A DNA stretch of 64,000 nucleotides, taken from assembly GCA_004123355.1 (NCBI GenBank), contig SCHM01000002.1:7785569-7849568 (forward strand). The letters run 5' to 3'. Below the pieces are notes generated by a model that saw only the letters and a list, made by a program, of their open reading frames with translations, was not told where the DNA came from and ran no database searches. This DNA comes from Amphirosellinia nigrospora. Lineage: Eukaryota > Ascomycota > Sordariomycetes > Xylariales > Xylariaceae. Of the stretch, positions 53,301 to 64,000 are shown piece after piece. Within the stretch, counting starts at the first letter, position 1. Each line of letters begins with the position of its first letter. Made by a program: the position numbers and the translations under genes.

Positions 53301-53910
53301 ATTTTAAATAAAAGTTTTTTAATAGTAAATTTAACGTTTAATTTAATAAATAATTAAATATATAAAAAAACTATCGTTATATTAATTTTACGATTTATTA
53401 TTTTTATATAATATTATAAATAATAATTTAAAAATAAAATAAATTATATATAAAAAAAATAAAATAAAATATATATAATTTATAACTATATTTTAATAAT
53501 AAAACTAATATATTTATAAACTTTAATAATAAACTAAAACGTTTAAAAATTTTATAATAAAACTAAAATATTTAAAACAATTAATTAATAAAAATTTATA
53601 ACGTTTATAATTTTATAATAATTTTAATTACGTTATAAAAACTAATATATTTAAAATATAAAAATATTTTACTAAGCTTTTTTTAAAACTAAATAACTAG
53701 CTTATTTAAAAGCTTTATAAAAAATATAAAATAAAAATATAAAATAAATTAACGCTAAAGCGTAATATTGTTTTAATTAATAAATATATATAAATTATGC
53801 GCTAATTATTACTATAAAAATTTATATTTTTAACTTTAAAAAATTTAAAAATAAATAGTTTTTAGTATAGTTTAATATTTATAATAAAACTACGTAATAA
53901 AACATTATTT

Positions 53911-54098
53911 TAAAAAAATATTATAAGTTATAAAATAAAGCTTAATTTAAAAAAAAAATCTATTATTAAATTTACGCAATAGATTTAATAATAGATTTTT
54001 TAACTAATAATATACCAGCTATTTATCTAGATATAAATATTACTAGGTGGCTTTTTTTACGTTCCGCGTAAAGAAACCATTAATAATATAAACCCTTT
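53911..54098 (-). repeat. D2 LTR, right
   Basis: Inverse match to the D1 LTRs. The inverted repeat at about 53957-54000 (AATCTATTATTAAATTTA and its complement) is well preserved, as is the hairpin remnant around 54035-54085 containing TTCCGCGTAAAG. Confidence 0.75.
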
Positions 54099-57086
54099 AA
54101 AAACTTTATTAAAATAATAAAAATATTATATAAAAACTATATAAAAATTAAAATTAGTTATATAATTAACAAATAAAATAAACTATTTTTATATAACGTA
54201 TTTATATATTTTTTTTAAAATAAAATTTTAATATAAAAAAAAAAAAAAAAAAAACTATATAAAATTAAATAATTAAAAAATTAAATATAATTATAGTTTC
54301 GATTAATAAACTAATATATTTTTAATATATATAAATTAAACTATATTATTATAAAAAATATTTAAATAAATAATTTAAACTAAAATAATATATAATTTAT
54401 ATAGTTAATAATTATTAAAAAAAACATAATTAGCTAAAAAAAAAATTTTAGCTTTATTATTATATAACGCTTAAATATATTTATTATATAATATTTAAAA
54501 TTATAAACTTTTTAATAAAAAAAAAATAAGTTTTTAAATTAATAATTAAATTATATATAAATAAAATTATTATAACTTTTAATAAACTATTTAAAAATTA
54601 AATATAATAAAAATTAATAAACTTATTATATAAAACGTTTTTAAATTTATTATATATAATTTAAATATTTATAAAAAAAAATATATTTTTAAGTTTTATT
54701 TTAAATAAAAAATTAAAAAAAAACTATAAAACTATATAAAAATCTAAATTTATTATATAAAATATAATAATATTAAAAAAATATTATTTTAATTTAATCG
54801 CTAATAATTTAATAAATAAATTAATAGTTAATTTTAATATTTAGTTTTATTTTTATATAAAACTTTAAAATTTTATAAATTTAAAAATATTATTTAAGCT
54901 TATATTTAATTAAAAAATAAACTATTATATAATATTTATATTTGTTTATTTTTAAAATTAAAAAAAAATATTTTTAAAAACTATTTTATATATTATATAA
55001 CTTTTATATAGCTTAGCTAAATTTAAACTATATTAGTTTAAAATATATTATTAATATTATTAAAAAAGATTTAAAATATAAATATTTATATATAATTTAT
55101 ATTTATTAGTTATATATAATAGTTTAAATATTTTTAAAATAATTAAAATATAAATAAATAATATATTAAGCTTTATTATATTAAATTTTTTATTGCGCGA
55201 AAAAAAAAAACTTAAATAAATAAAACTTCGTATAAAACTAAAAAAAACTTTATTTTTTAAATATTTATTTAAATTTAATAATAAAAAAATCTTTTTATAT
55301 AAATAAAATATTATAATAACTTAAAAAAACTAAACTAAAAATTTAATTAAAATTAACTTTTATATAAAAAATTCGCTTAAATTTATATTTTTTAACAAAC
55401 TAAAAAATATATATTAATAATATATATTAATTTAAAACTATATATAATTACTATTATAACTTAAATTATTAAGCTATAATTATATAATATTAAAATATTA
55501 AATAAACGGATTAAATAATAAAAAAATAACTTATTAAAAAGCTTATATTTATTTTTTTAATTTTTATTATATAAAGCTTTTTATTTTTATAAATAAATTA
55601 TTTATAAATAATATAAATATAACTTTATAATTTAAATTTATTATTATATTTATAATTAAAGTTTATAAAAAAATATAATAAATTTAAATTTTAAAATTAA
55701 AAATAATATTATATATTAAAATTTAAACAAATATAAAAAAGTTAATAAAATATTTTAGCTAGCAAATTATATAATATAATTAATAGTTTTAATAATATTA
55801 TTATTTTTTATATAATATTTTAAAAAATTATTAAAATATTTAATTTATTTTAATATTTATTATTTTATATTTAAATTTTAAATTATTATACGATTATTTA
55901 ATTAAACTAAAAATAATTTAAAAAAAAATTAATAATAAATATTATATTTTTTTAAAAATTATATAAAAAAAAATCTTTAAAATATAATAAATTAATAATA
56001 AAAATAACTTAGTTAATATATTATTAAATATATTTTAAACTAAATATTAAAACTTTAGTTTTTATAAATAAACTATTTATATAAATCGAAATATTTATTA
56101 AAAAACTATAAAAAATATATTATATAATAAATAATAACTAAGCATATATAAAAATAATATATTATATATAAATATTTAAAAAAAATATTATATATAAATA
56201 GTAAAAAGTTAGAAAATTATAACAAAAATAATAATTAAAATTTATACCCCGAAAATAATATATATAATTAATTTTTTTATTTTTTTTTTTAAAAAACTAA
56301 ACTATATATAATAAAAATAACAAATATTATATAATTGCTATATATAAACGCCGCAAGCGCTGCTTTAAAAACTTAACACTATATAATATTAATTAAATAA
56401 AATATTTTAATAATTAATATAACTATTGCGCAAACTATTTAAATATAAATAATAACTTAATTATAATTTTAAACGAAAATTATATAAAAATATTCTTTTT
56501 AATATATAAACTTTGTTTATATATCGGTAAAAATAATAATTAATAATATTTAAAAAATAATATCGTATAAAAAAGCAGAAATAATTATATTTTTTTATTA
56601 TTATATAATAAAATAAATTAATAAAAATATATATTAAAAATTATTCGTATAAAATAAACAAATAAAAATATATATACGTTTATATATAACGTTAATATAA
56701 AAGCTTTATAAGTTTAACTTTTAATTAAAAAACTATAAATTTTAATAAATTATTATTTTTTAAACGTATAAAGTTTTAAAACTATATAATACTATTAAAA
56801 ATAAAAAATATAAAATATAAATAAAAAACTTTAATAAAGTTAATAAATTTAGCAATAATTATTATTAATATTAATAGCGATTTTATTTTAATTATTTATT
56901 AATATAATATTTAAAAAACTTAAAAGCTTTATATATAATCGCAATAATATTACTATTAATATTATTAATTTACTAATACTATTATTAATATTATTATTAA
57001 TATTATATTTATTATATAATAATATTAAACTTAATATTATATAAATTTATAAAATTAATTAAATATATATATAATATATATATATA

Positions 57087-57089
<3 letters not shown>

Positions 57090-57122
<33 letters not shown>

Positions 57123-57163
57123 TAAATATATACGCGTAAAAAAAAAAAAAAAAAAAAAAAAAA
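57090..57163 (+). repeat. TA dinucleotide run and 26 A tract in C2
   Basis: About 14 TA units (57090-57118) are followed by TATAAATATATACGCGT and an uninterrupted A run at 57138-57163. C3 has the same order with a shorter TA run and 25 A (46620-46692). The A run therefore belongs to the ancestral element and lies about 330 bp before the right LTR. Confidence 0.8.
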
Positions 57164-57492
57164 TAATATAAAAGCAACCTAACTTATATATAAAAGCAAT
57201 AAATATAAAAGCAATATATTATTTAATTTTTTAAAATATTTAAATAAATTAAAAAAAAAATTATATAATAATTATATATAAGTTAGCTTTTTATTTATAT
57301 TTATTAACTTTTTTTTTATATATAGTTATATAAATATTAAATATTTTAAAAAATAATAATTTAATATATTATCGAGCGCTTTTTTATTTATATATTTGCT
57401 ATATAATATATTTAATATTTTTTTACGTTTAGATTTTATATTAAAAAAATAATCGTATAAAAATACGTTATAATTAAAAAAAAAAAAGCTAA

Positions 57493-57779
57493 TATTATAA
57501 TTATAATATTATTTACGTATAAAATTAATATATCGGTATTAATTATATATAATAATTAATTATTAACTATAATATTAATTGTTTATATAATAAAATCGGG
57601 CTAATATATCCGCTTAATTTAGTTATATAATATATTATAGCAAAATTTTTTCGTATAAAAAAATTCTCCGTATAAAAACTTAGCTTTCGTATAAATAGTT
57701 AAAAAAAATAAATCGATATATACTAATATTTATTTTATTTATTATTATATATAATATTATACTTTTTAGCCACCTAACA
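57493..57779 (+). repeat. Right LTR of C2
   Basis: About 287 bp, starting TATTATAATTAT and ending AGCCACCTAACA. This end is the best preserved of the family and shows that the LTR closes in TAACA, complementing a TGTTA start inferred before RIP. Confidence 0.85.
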
Positions 57780-60700
57780 TAAATCGTTTTTTTTTTTTTA
57801 AAGAACTTTTATAGCTTTTTATTTACGGTTTAATTTTTTAATTAAAATTAAATATATTAAAAAACCTATTTTAATTTTATAAAATAATAATTTTATTAAA
57901 GCGGAAAAAATTAATATTAAACGTAATTTATAATAAATATACGTTTAAACTAATTATTTTAATAATAATTTATATATAATTATAACTTTTAATTAATATA
58001 TTTATTTATAATTTTTATTTATTTTATATTATAATATTTTATAATAATTAATATATATTTATATTTATTAGTTTATATAGCTTATTTATAAAAGTAAAAA
58101 TAAACTAAAGTTTATAGTTTAATATTATAGTTATAAATATTTTAAAAACTTAAAAAAGTTTTTATAATATATTTTAATAATATTTTTATAGTTATTTTTA
58201 TAGTATAAAATATAATTTATATTTATTTGCTTAAATAGTTTATTATAATTAATATATTATTATATTATATTTATTTTTAAATATTTATTTAAAATCGATA
58301 ATAAAATAATATTATATACGTTTAAATATTAAAAAAAATATAAATTTATTAAAAATTTTATTTTTAAATACTTTAATAAATCTATATTTATATAGTTTAT
58401 TATATAATAATTATAATTTTTATTTACTTTAAGCTATTAATAATATTTAATAATAAATTATATGTTTTATTTTTATTAAAATATATAGTAAATATTTTAT
58501 AATATATTTTTTAATGAAACGTATTTTTAAATATAAAAAATTAAAAATAATTAAATATCTATAAAATATAATTAATTTATTTTTAGTTTTTATAAATTTT
58601 TTAGTTTATTATTTTTTATTATTAATAATAAATTTTTATATTTACGTTTTTATAGTTTTTTTTAAAAATCCGCTCGATTAATTATAATTTTATAAAAACG
58701 TTAATTTATTATATATTTTAATAAAACTTATTTAATATAATTTTATTTATATAAAAATTAGTTATATTATATTATTAATTAGTTAAAATATCATAAAATA
58801 ACGTTATATTTTTTTTTTAGCTTTTTATATTGTTAGGTTTTTTTATTTTTATAATAAAACATTAGCAATATATTATTTTTTTTAAAATAATATAATATTA
58901 AAAATTATATTTAAAAAAAATTAACCTATTTAGCTTATTTTAAGTTAAAATATTATTTTTCGCTAAAAAACTTTAATATTTAATTATTAATAAATACTAA
59001 AAAAAGCTTTATAATTATTAATTAATTTAAATTTTTTTTTAAAATATAATATAACTATTAATAATTTTTATTATAAATATTATAATTTAATTTAATATTT
59101 TAAAATATTAGGTTTTATTATATATTATAATAATATATTAAACTAACGCTATTAAAAAAATCGTTTTAATTTTTATTAATAAATTATAATCGAAATATTT
59201 TAGCAAAAAAAACATATTAAAGCTTTTTTAAATTAATAAAATAATTTTTTATATTTTTTAATTTATATAAAAAATATATTTTTCGTATTAATCGGTTTAA
59301 AAACGTAATAATATAATTTTAAATATTAATAAAGTTTAATAAAAATTATAAAATCTTAAAAAAATTATATATTTTTAATTAAATAAAAGTTTTTATTTTA
59401 ATAGTATTAATTTAATAAAGTTTATTTAAATTTTTTTAATATTATAATATAATTTAAAAATTTAGTTTTTTAATATAAAATTCGGATTTTTTTAAATTAA
59501 TTTATAGTTTAGTTTAAATTAATCGTTTTAATATATAATATATATAAATAATATATTTTTTTATTATTTTTAAATAAATAATAATATTATTAGCGTAAAT
59601 ATTATAAAAATTATTTAAAAATTAAATAATATATTATTAATATTATTAAAACGTTAAAAATCCGTAATAAAACTAAATAATAATATTAATAATTAATATA
59701 TATTATATTTTATATAAAACGTTATATAATTTTTATTTTTAAATAATATATAAATATAATTAAATATTTATTATATTAAATTAAATAAAAACTTTTATTT
59801 ATTAATATAAACAAAGTTTTTTTAATAAAAAAAATAAATATTAATTTTTTTTATAATTTATTTAGTTATATATAATATATAAAAAAAAACTTATTTATTT
59901 TTTTTATAAATAAAATAAATATATTATATAAAATATTATTAAGTTAATAAAATTTTATATAAGTTTTTAATTAAAAATTTTTATATAGTTTTTAATTTAT
60001 TATATATATTTTATATAAAAACTATAGTTTAAATTAATTTTAAATTTATTTTAAAAATTTATTTATATTTATTTATAAATTTAATAATATATTAAAATTA
60101 ATTTAGTTAAAAACGTATATTAAGTTTTAATATTTTTTAAAATTATTTTTTACGTTTTTTATTTTAACTTTTATTTTTTTTTCTTAAAAAGTCGTTTTTA
60201 TTTTTTTTTTAATTTTTAATTATTTTATTAATTTATTAATATTAATAATATAAACGTTTTTATTTAGTTTTTTTATTATTATATTAAAATAATTATATTT
60301 AAATTAATATTTTTAGTTATTAGTTTTTTTTTATATTAATTAATATTGTTTTGTTTTATATAATAAAAAAGTTTTTTATTAAATTTTAAATAAAATTAAA
60401 ATTATATTTTTAATAAAAAATATAGCTTATATTTTTTAAAAATAAATTTTAGCAAAAGCTAATTAAATATTATTTATTTTATTTTATCGAAGTTTTTTTA
60501 TATTAAATTATATACTTTAAAATAAATATTTTTAGTTTTTTATTTTTTAAATATTATTTCGTTTTTTTTTATTATTAATATTATATTTTTTTAATTTTAA
60601 AATTATAGTTTTATTAATTAACGTTAAATTAATAAATTAAATATTATAACTATATATTTATTTATTTATTATTAAATAATATTTATATTATAATTAAAAA

Positions 60701-61590
60701 ATAATTAAAATAAATATTAAATAGTTTTATTAATAATTTAATAAAATATTATAATATTTAAACTATATTATTTAAATATTATAAATTAAATTAATAATAA
60801 TTATAAATTTATTTTTAAAAGTTTTTTTATATATTTTTAATAATAATAAAAAAGTTTAATTAATATTTTTTTTATTTTATTATTATATTTTATAACTTTT
60901 TTTAATAAAAAAGTTTATATAATAATAAAATTAAATAGTTTAATAATTTTTTTTAAATTATTAGTTTATATTTATATATATATTTATTTTATATTTCTAA
61001 AAAATTATTTATAGTTAAAAAAAGTTTATTATTATATAAAATATAAATATATAATAAAAGTTTTTTATTTAAATATTTTTATTAAATTTATTTTATAACT
61101 AATAATATTTTTAAAATATTTTTTTTAAAAAAAGTTATTTTTTTAAAGTTTTTTTTTTTTTTTATATAATAAGTTTATTTTTTTATATATTAATTAGCTT
61201 AATATTTAATATATTATATATAGCTAAATAATAATAATAAACTTTTTTATTTATTAAAGTTTAATTTTTTAAAAATATTTTTTAAAATATATTTTTATTA
61301 ATAATAATTAAAATATTACTATTAAAAATTAATTATTATATTTTATTAACGTTAAGCTTAAATAATTAAGCAAAATTATATTATTATATATTTATTTTAA
61401 AATAAAATAAAAAATTATTTAAAAAAAATAAAAAAAAAAAAAATTAAAAATTATAATAAATTTATATTTTTTTTAAAGTTTTATTTTATTATAATTAATT
61501 ATTATTAAATAATAAACTATTTAAAAATAATATTTCGTATAAATATTAAAATTAATATTTTTTTTAAAATATTTAATATAACATACTATA

Positions 61591-61940
61591 CAAGCATCCT
61601 GGCCACATAAATATCCTGGCTACTTAAGCTTGGCATTTTACTAAAATTATTAATAACTTTACAGAACTAAGCTTAATCGGGAAATAATTTATAGGGTTAA
61701 TATTTAACTATATTTAATATATAAATATAATTTTTTTAATTTTTTACGCTAGCTTAATAAGGTTATATACCCCGGTTTTTAAAATAAGCTAAAATAAAGC
61801 TAAAATAAAATCCTAGTTAATACTAGCGTATAATTTTTAAAATTTAAAAAAAATAAAATTAGATTTAATATGTTTTTTTATACTATATATTTTTTTCGAA
61901 TTTTTTAAGCTAGGTTTAGTATTTCTTTTTATTTTTAAAA
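61591..61940 (+). repeat. Left arm of the palindromic element
   Basis: Reads CAAGCATCCTGG at the outer end, then TTAAGCTTGGCATTTTACT, CTAAGCTTAATCGGGAAATA and TATACCCCGGTTTTTAAA, each matched in inverse by the right arm with only scattered differences and small indels. Confidence 0.85.
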
Positions 61941-62025
61941 TATAAAATATATATTTTTTTTTTATTTTTATTATTTTTTATTTTTTTTATTTTGTTTATT
62001 TTTTTTATTGATTTTTTTATACTTT

Positions 62026-62367
62026 AAAAAATAAAAAGAAATGGTAATCTAGCTTAAAAAATTCGAAAAAAACATATATATATAAAAAACGTACTAAATC
62101 CAATTTTATTTTTTTTAAATTTTAAAAAAATTATACGCTATACAACTAGGATTTTAGTTTAGCTTTATTTTTAGCTTACTTTAAAAACCGGGTATATAAC
62201 CTTATTAAGCTAGCGTAAAAATTAAAAAAACTATATTTATATTTAAATATAGTTATATATTAACCTATAAATTATTTCCCGATTAAGCTTAGTTCCGTAA
62301 AGTTATTATAATTCTAGTAAAATGCCAAGCTTAAGTAGCCAGGATATTTGTGTGGCCAGGATGCTTG
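62026..62367 (-). repeat. Right arm of the palindromic element
   Basis: Inverse of the left arm, ending CCAGGATGCTTG. Differences from the left arm are mostly C/T or G/A, as RIP would give, plus a few indels. The arms are far closer to each other than the RIP-aged LTR pairs around them. Confidence 0.85.
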
Positions 62368-63736
62368 ATAGTACGTATATTAAAATATTTAAAAAAAAAT
62401 ATAATTTAAATTTTTTTTTATTTAGTTTTATAAATTTAGTTTTATTAGCTAAATAAATAAAAATAGTTTAAAACTTTAAAAATTTAGCTAATATATATTA
62501 ATTAAAACTAAAAAATTAAAAATCGGTTTTAGTTTTTTTATTATAATTAATTAATATAAATTTTTTTCGAATATTTTAAAACAATTTTAAATTAATAAAT
62601 ATATTAAATAATTAAAAAAAAAAAAAAAAAAATTATTAGCTATATAGTTTTCGATATAAGTTTTAATATTAGCTATTTTAGTTAATTATTATAAAACTAA
62701 TTAATATTAAATTTAAAATAATTTATATAATTTAAATTTATATTTTAAATTTTAAGTTTATTTTAATTATTTATTATAAAAAATAAATATTAATATTTTA
62801 ACTATATATTAGTTATTTTTTTATTATTTAATAAAATAAAAATTATTTATAATAATTTAATAAATTAATTATTTATTAGTTTAAATATTTAAATTATTAT
62901 AAATATAATTATATTATTTAATTATTTTTTATAGTTTATTTAATAAATCGATAATAATTTATTAATTAGTTTATTATTAGCTAAAATTATTTTTAATTAT
63001 AAATTAAAAATATTAATAATATATATAATATAATAATATTTCGTTATAAAAAATAATAATTTTATTTTATTTTTTATTTAATTAAATAAAACTTATTTAT
63101 TTATTTAATTTTTAACGAATATATATAAATTAATAATAAATAATAATAAACTATTATTAAAAAAATATATATTTTTATTTTTAAAAAATAATAATAAAGT
63201 TTATATATATTATTTATACCGGTTTAATTTATATTTTTATTAAAATTAAACTAGATTATTTTATTATAATATACATTAATTTAAAATAAAAACTAAACTT
63301 AACGCTTTTATATATAGTTTTATATAATTATTAACTAAATATTAAACTATCCGATTAAAATTAATAATATTTATATCGAATTTTATTTTTAAATATATAG
63401 TTATAATAATATTATAAAACTATTATATTAAATTAATTAAAATAATTAGCTTTTATAGCTTATTATTATAGTTTTTATATAGTTTAAAAAGCTAAAATAA
63501 ATATATTTTTTTATTATTTATTAAAGTTTTATTATAAAAAGTTTATTGTTTTAAATATTCGAAATAAATAAATCCGAAATATTAATAAAAGCTTTAATAT
63601 ATATAGCTATACGTGTTATTATTTTAATTTTTCTTTAAAAAATATTTTAATATTTTTAAATTAAATTAGTTGTTTAGTTTAATTAAAAAATATATAAAAT
63701 AACTTTATATTTATAATATTATAAATAATTTATAAA

Positions 63737-64000
63737 TAGTTATATTTTATATATTTAAAAAGCAAAGCTTTAGTATATATAATATTTATTATAAAATTTA
63801 TAAATAAAATAAAAAAAAAAAAGTTTAAGTTTATAATATAAACAACTACTTAAATATTCGCGTAAAGTAGCTATATTTATTACTAATGCTTGCCTTTATT
63901 TATTATAACTATATTACTATAAATAACAATTATATATTTACTATAAATAATAGTATTATAAATAAAAATTACAAGTGCTATAGCTATAATAAAGCATAGC
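63737..64000. repeat. Right LTR of copy B, cut by window edge
   Basis: Matches 20238 onward for 264 bp and stops inside the AAAGCATAGC block. It carries the same ~24 bp tandem duplication (63911-63933 and 63934-63957), which copy A's LTRs lack. About 30 bp are missing beyond the edge. Confidence 0.85.

Larger units (their letters stand above)
32856..54098 (-). mobile_element. LTR-type element copy D2, inverted, split by C3
   Basis: D2 is the reverse complement of D1 and sits inside C2. Its LTRs are at 32856-33042 and 53911-54098, and its interior is split at 35808/47306 by C3. Left of C3 it matches D1 from 28760 back to about 25990, and right of C3 it resumes at about 25980. The native parts total about 9.7 kb by subtraction, somewhat longer than D1's 7.9 kb. 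Either D1 lost sequence or D2 carries an additional insertion that was not recognised. It is heavily RIP-degraded with no readable protein. Confidence 0.75.
29285..57779 (+). mobile_element. LTR retrotransposon copy C2, split by D2
   Basis: LTRs at 29285-29562 and 57493-57779 bound a ~7.2 kb element split into 29285-32855 and 54099-57779 by D2. The join was found against C3, which reads continuously through the equivalent point near 43670. CGAAT (29280-29284) on the left and TAAAT (57780-57784) on the right are compatible with one 5 bp target duplication in which both C and G of one copy were changed by RIP. No protein domain is readable. Strand is relative to C1. It is a fossil with innumerable RIP changes, complete in outline. 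Confidence 0.85.
61584..62373. mobile_element. Palindromic foldback DNA element (~790 bp), possibly Tc1/mariner-pogo derived MITE
   Basis: The segment is a near-perfect inverted repeat: arms of about 345 bp (61591-61940 and 62026-62367) surround a T-rich centre near 61980. Ends read CTAT(A)CAAGCATCCTGGCCAC and its complement, with TA at both outer edges, compatible with a TA target duplication. Each terminus carries two short direct repeats, ATCCTGGCCAC and ATCCTGGCTAC, 16 bp apart, like subterminal transposase sites. Copy A lacks it at the homologous place (~11770), giving an empty site. There is no open frame, so it is non-autonomous. Both arms are partly spared from RIP, especially at their ends. 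The superfamily is inferred only from TA and end structure. Confidence 0.75.
20238..64000. mobile_element. LTR retrotransposon copy B, split by three insertions, runs just past right edge
   Basis: Copy B is in the same orientation as copy A and is present in pieces: 20238-21060, 28957-29284, 57780-61583 and 62374-64000. Joining points were found against uninterrupted copy A, where the corresponding junctions fall near 7640, 7970 and 11770. The pieces sum to about 6.6 kb, matching A. The right LTR starts at 63737 and should end roughly 30 bp beyond the window. Insertions are D1, C2 and a palindromic DNA element. No domain is readable and RIP changes are innumerable. The family (Gypsy or Copia) is undecided. 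Confidence 0.85.

Noticed and set aside
1-64000. Centromere or telomere-proximal identity of the AT-rich block
   Set aside because: AT-rich nested elements occur in fungal centromeres, subtelomeres and interstitial isochores alike; no TTAGGG repeats or other decisive marks were seen.
1-64000. CRISPR arrays, tRNA, rRNA, bacterial-type operons or riboswitches
   Set aside because: No spaced identical repeats, cloverleaf candidates or conserved RNA cores were recognised, and the sequence is fungal in character.

Overview
The window looks like a heterochromatic, gene-free block from a filamentous ascomycete (Pezizomycotina). Apart from one 4.3 kb island it is extremely AT-rich. CA and TG dinucleotides are scarce, TA is abundant, and the remaining G and C sit mostly in AGCT, CG and GC contexts. 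That pattern is what repeat-induced point mutation (RIP) leaves behind. No host protein gene, tRNA, rRNA, CRISPR array or telomere repeat could be supported. The species is not identifiable from this sequence alone.

Layout. 1-6083 is the 5' part of an LTR element (family C, copy C1, inverted). 6084-6844 is part of an older repeat (F1). 6845-13403 is a full-length LTR element (family A/B, copy A). 13404-19859 is older RIP-degraded sequence, including an inverted relative of F1 (about 15240-15966) and two short tandem arrays. 19860-20075 is a little-mutated solo LTR with a TAAAA target duplication. From 20238 to the right edge everything belongs to one nest. Copy B (20238 to just past 64000) contains D1 (21061-28956), C2 (29285-57779) and a palindromic DNA element (about 61584-62373). 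C2 contains an inverted D copy, D2 (32856-54098). D2 contains C3 (35809-47305). C3 contains element E (38493-42781). The deepest path, B > C2 > D2 > C3 > E, has five levels. It was traced by aligning interrupted copies with their uninterrupted relatives in the same window.

Element E is the only part with normal base composition and readable protein. On the minus strand it carries the 3' part of a Ty3/Gypsy chromovirus pol: reverse transcriptase, RNase H, integrase and a C-terminal chromodomain. Its two ends do not match each other, and it holds a 225 bp direct repeat, a GC-rich minisatellite and several hairpins. It is broken (at least three breaks, with gag and protease not seen). It must have arrived after the surrounding copies were mutated, or otherwise escaped RIP.

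The copies do not act together as a system. They record successive insertions into a silenced compartment: older families, RIP, then a late chromovirus and a few spared fragments. The most useful observations are the reconstructable insertion order, the palindromic element with an empty-site control in copy A, the spared LTR patches, and the hairpins conserved in LTRs of different copies. All alignments were made by eye on AT-rich sequence, so boundaries may be off by a few bases and percent identities were not computed.
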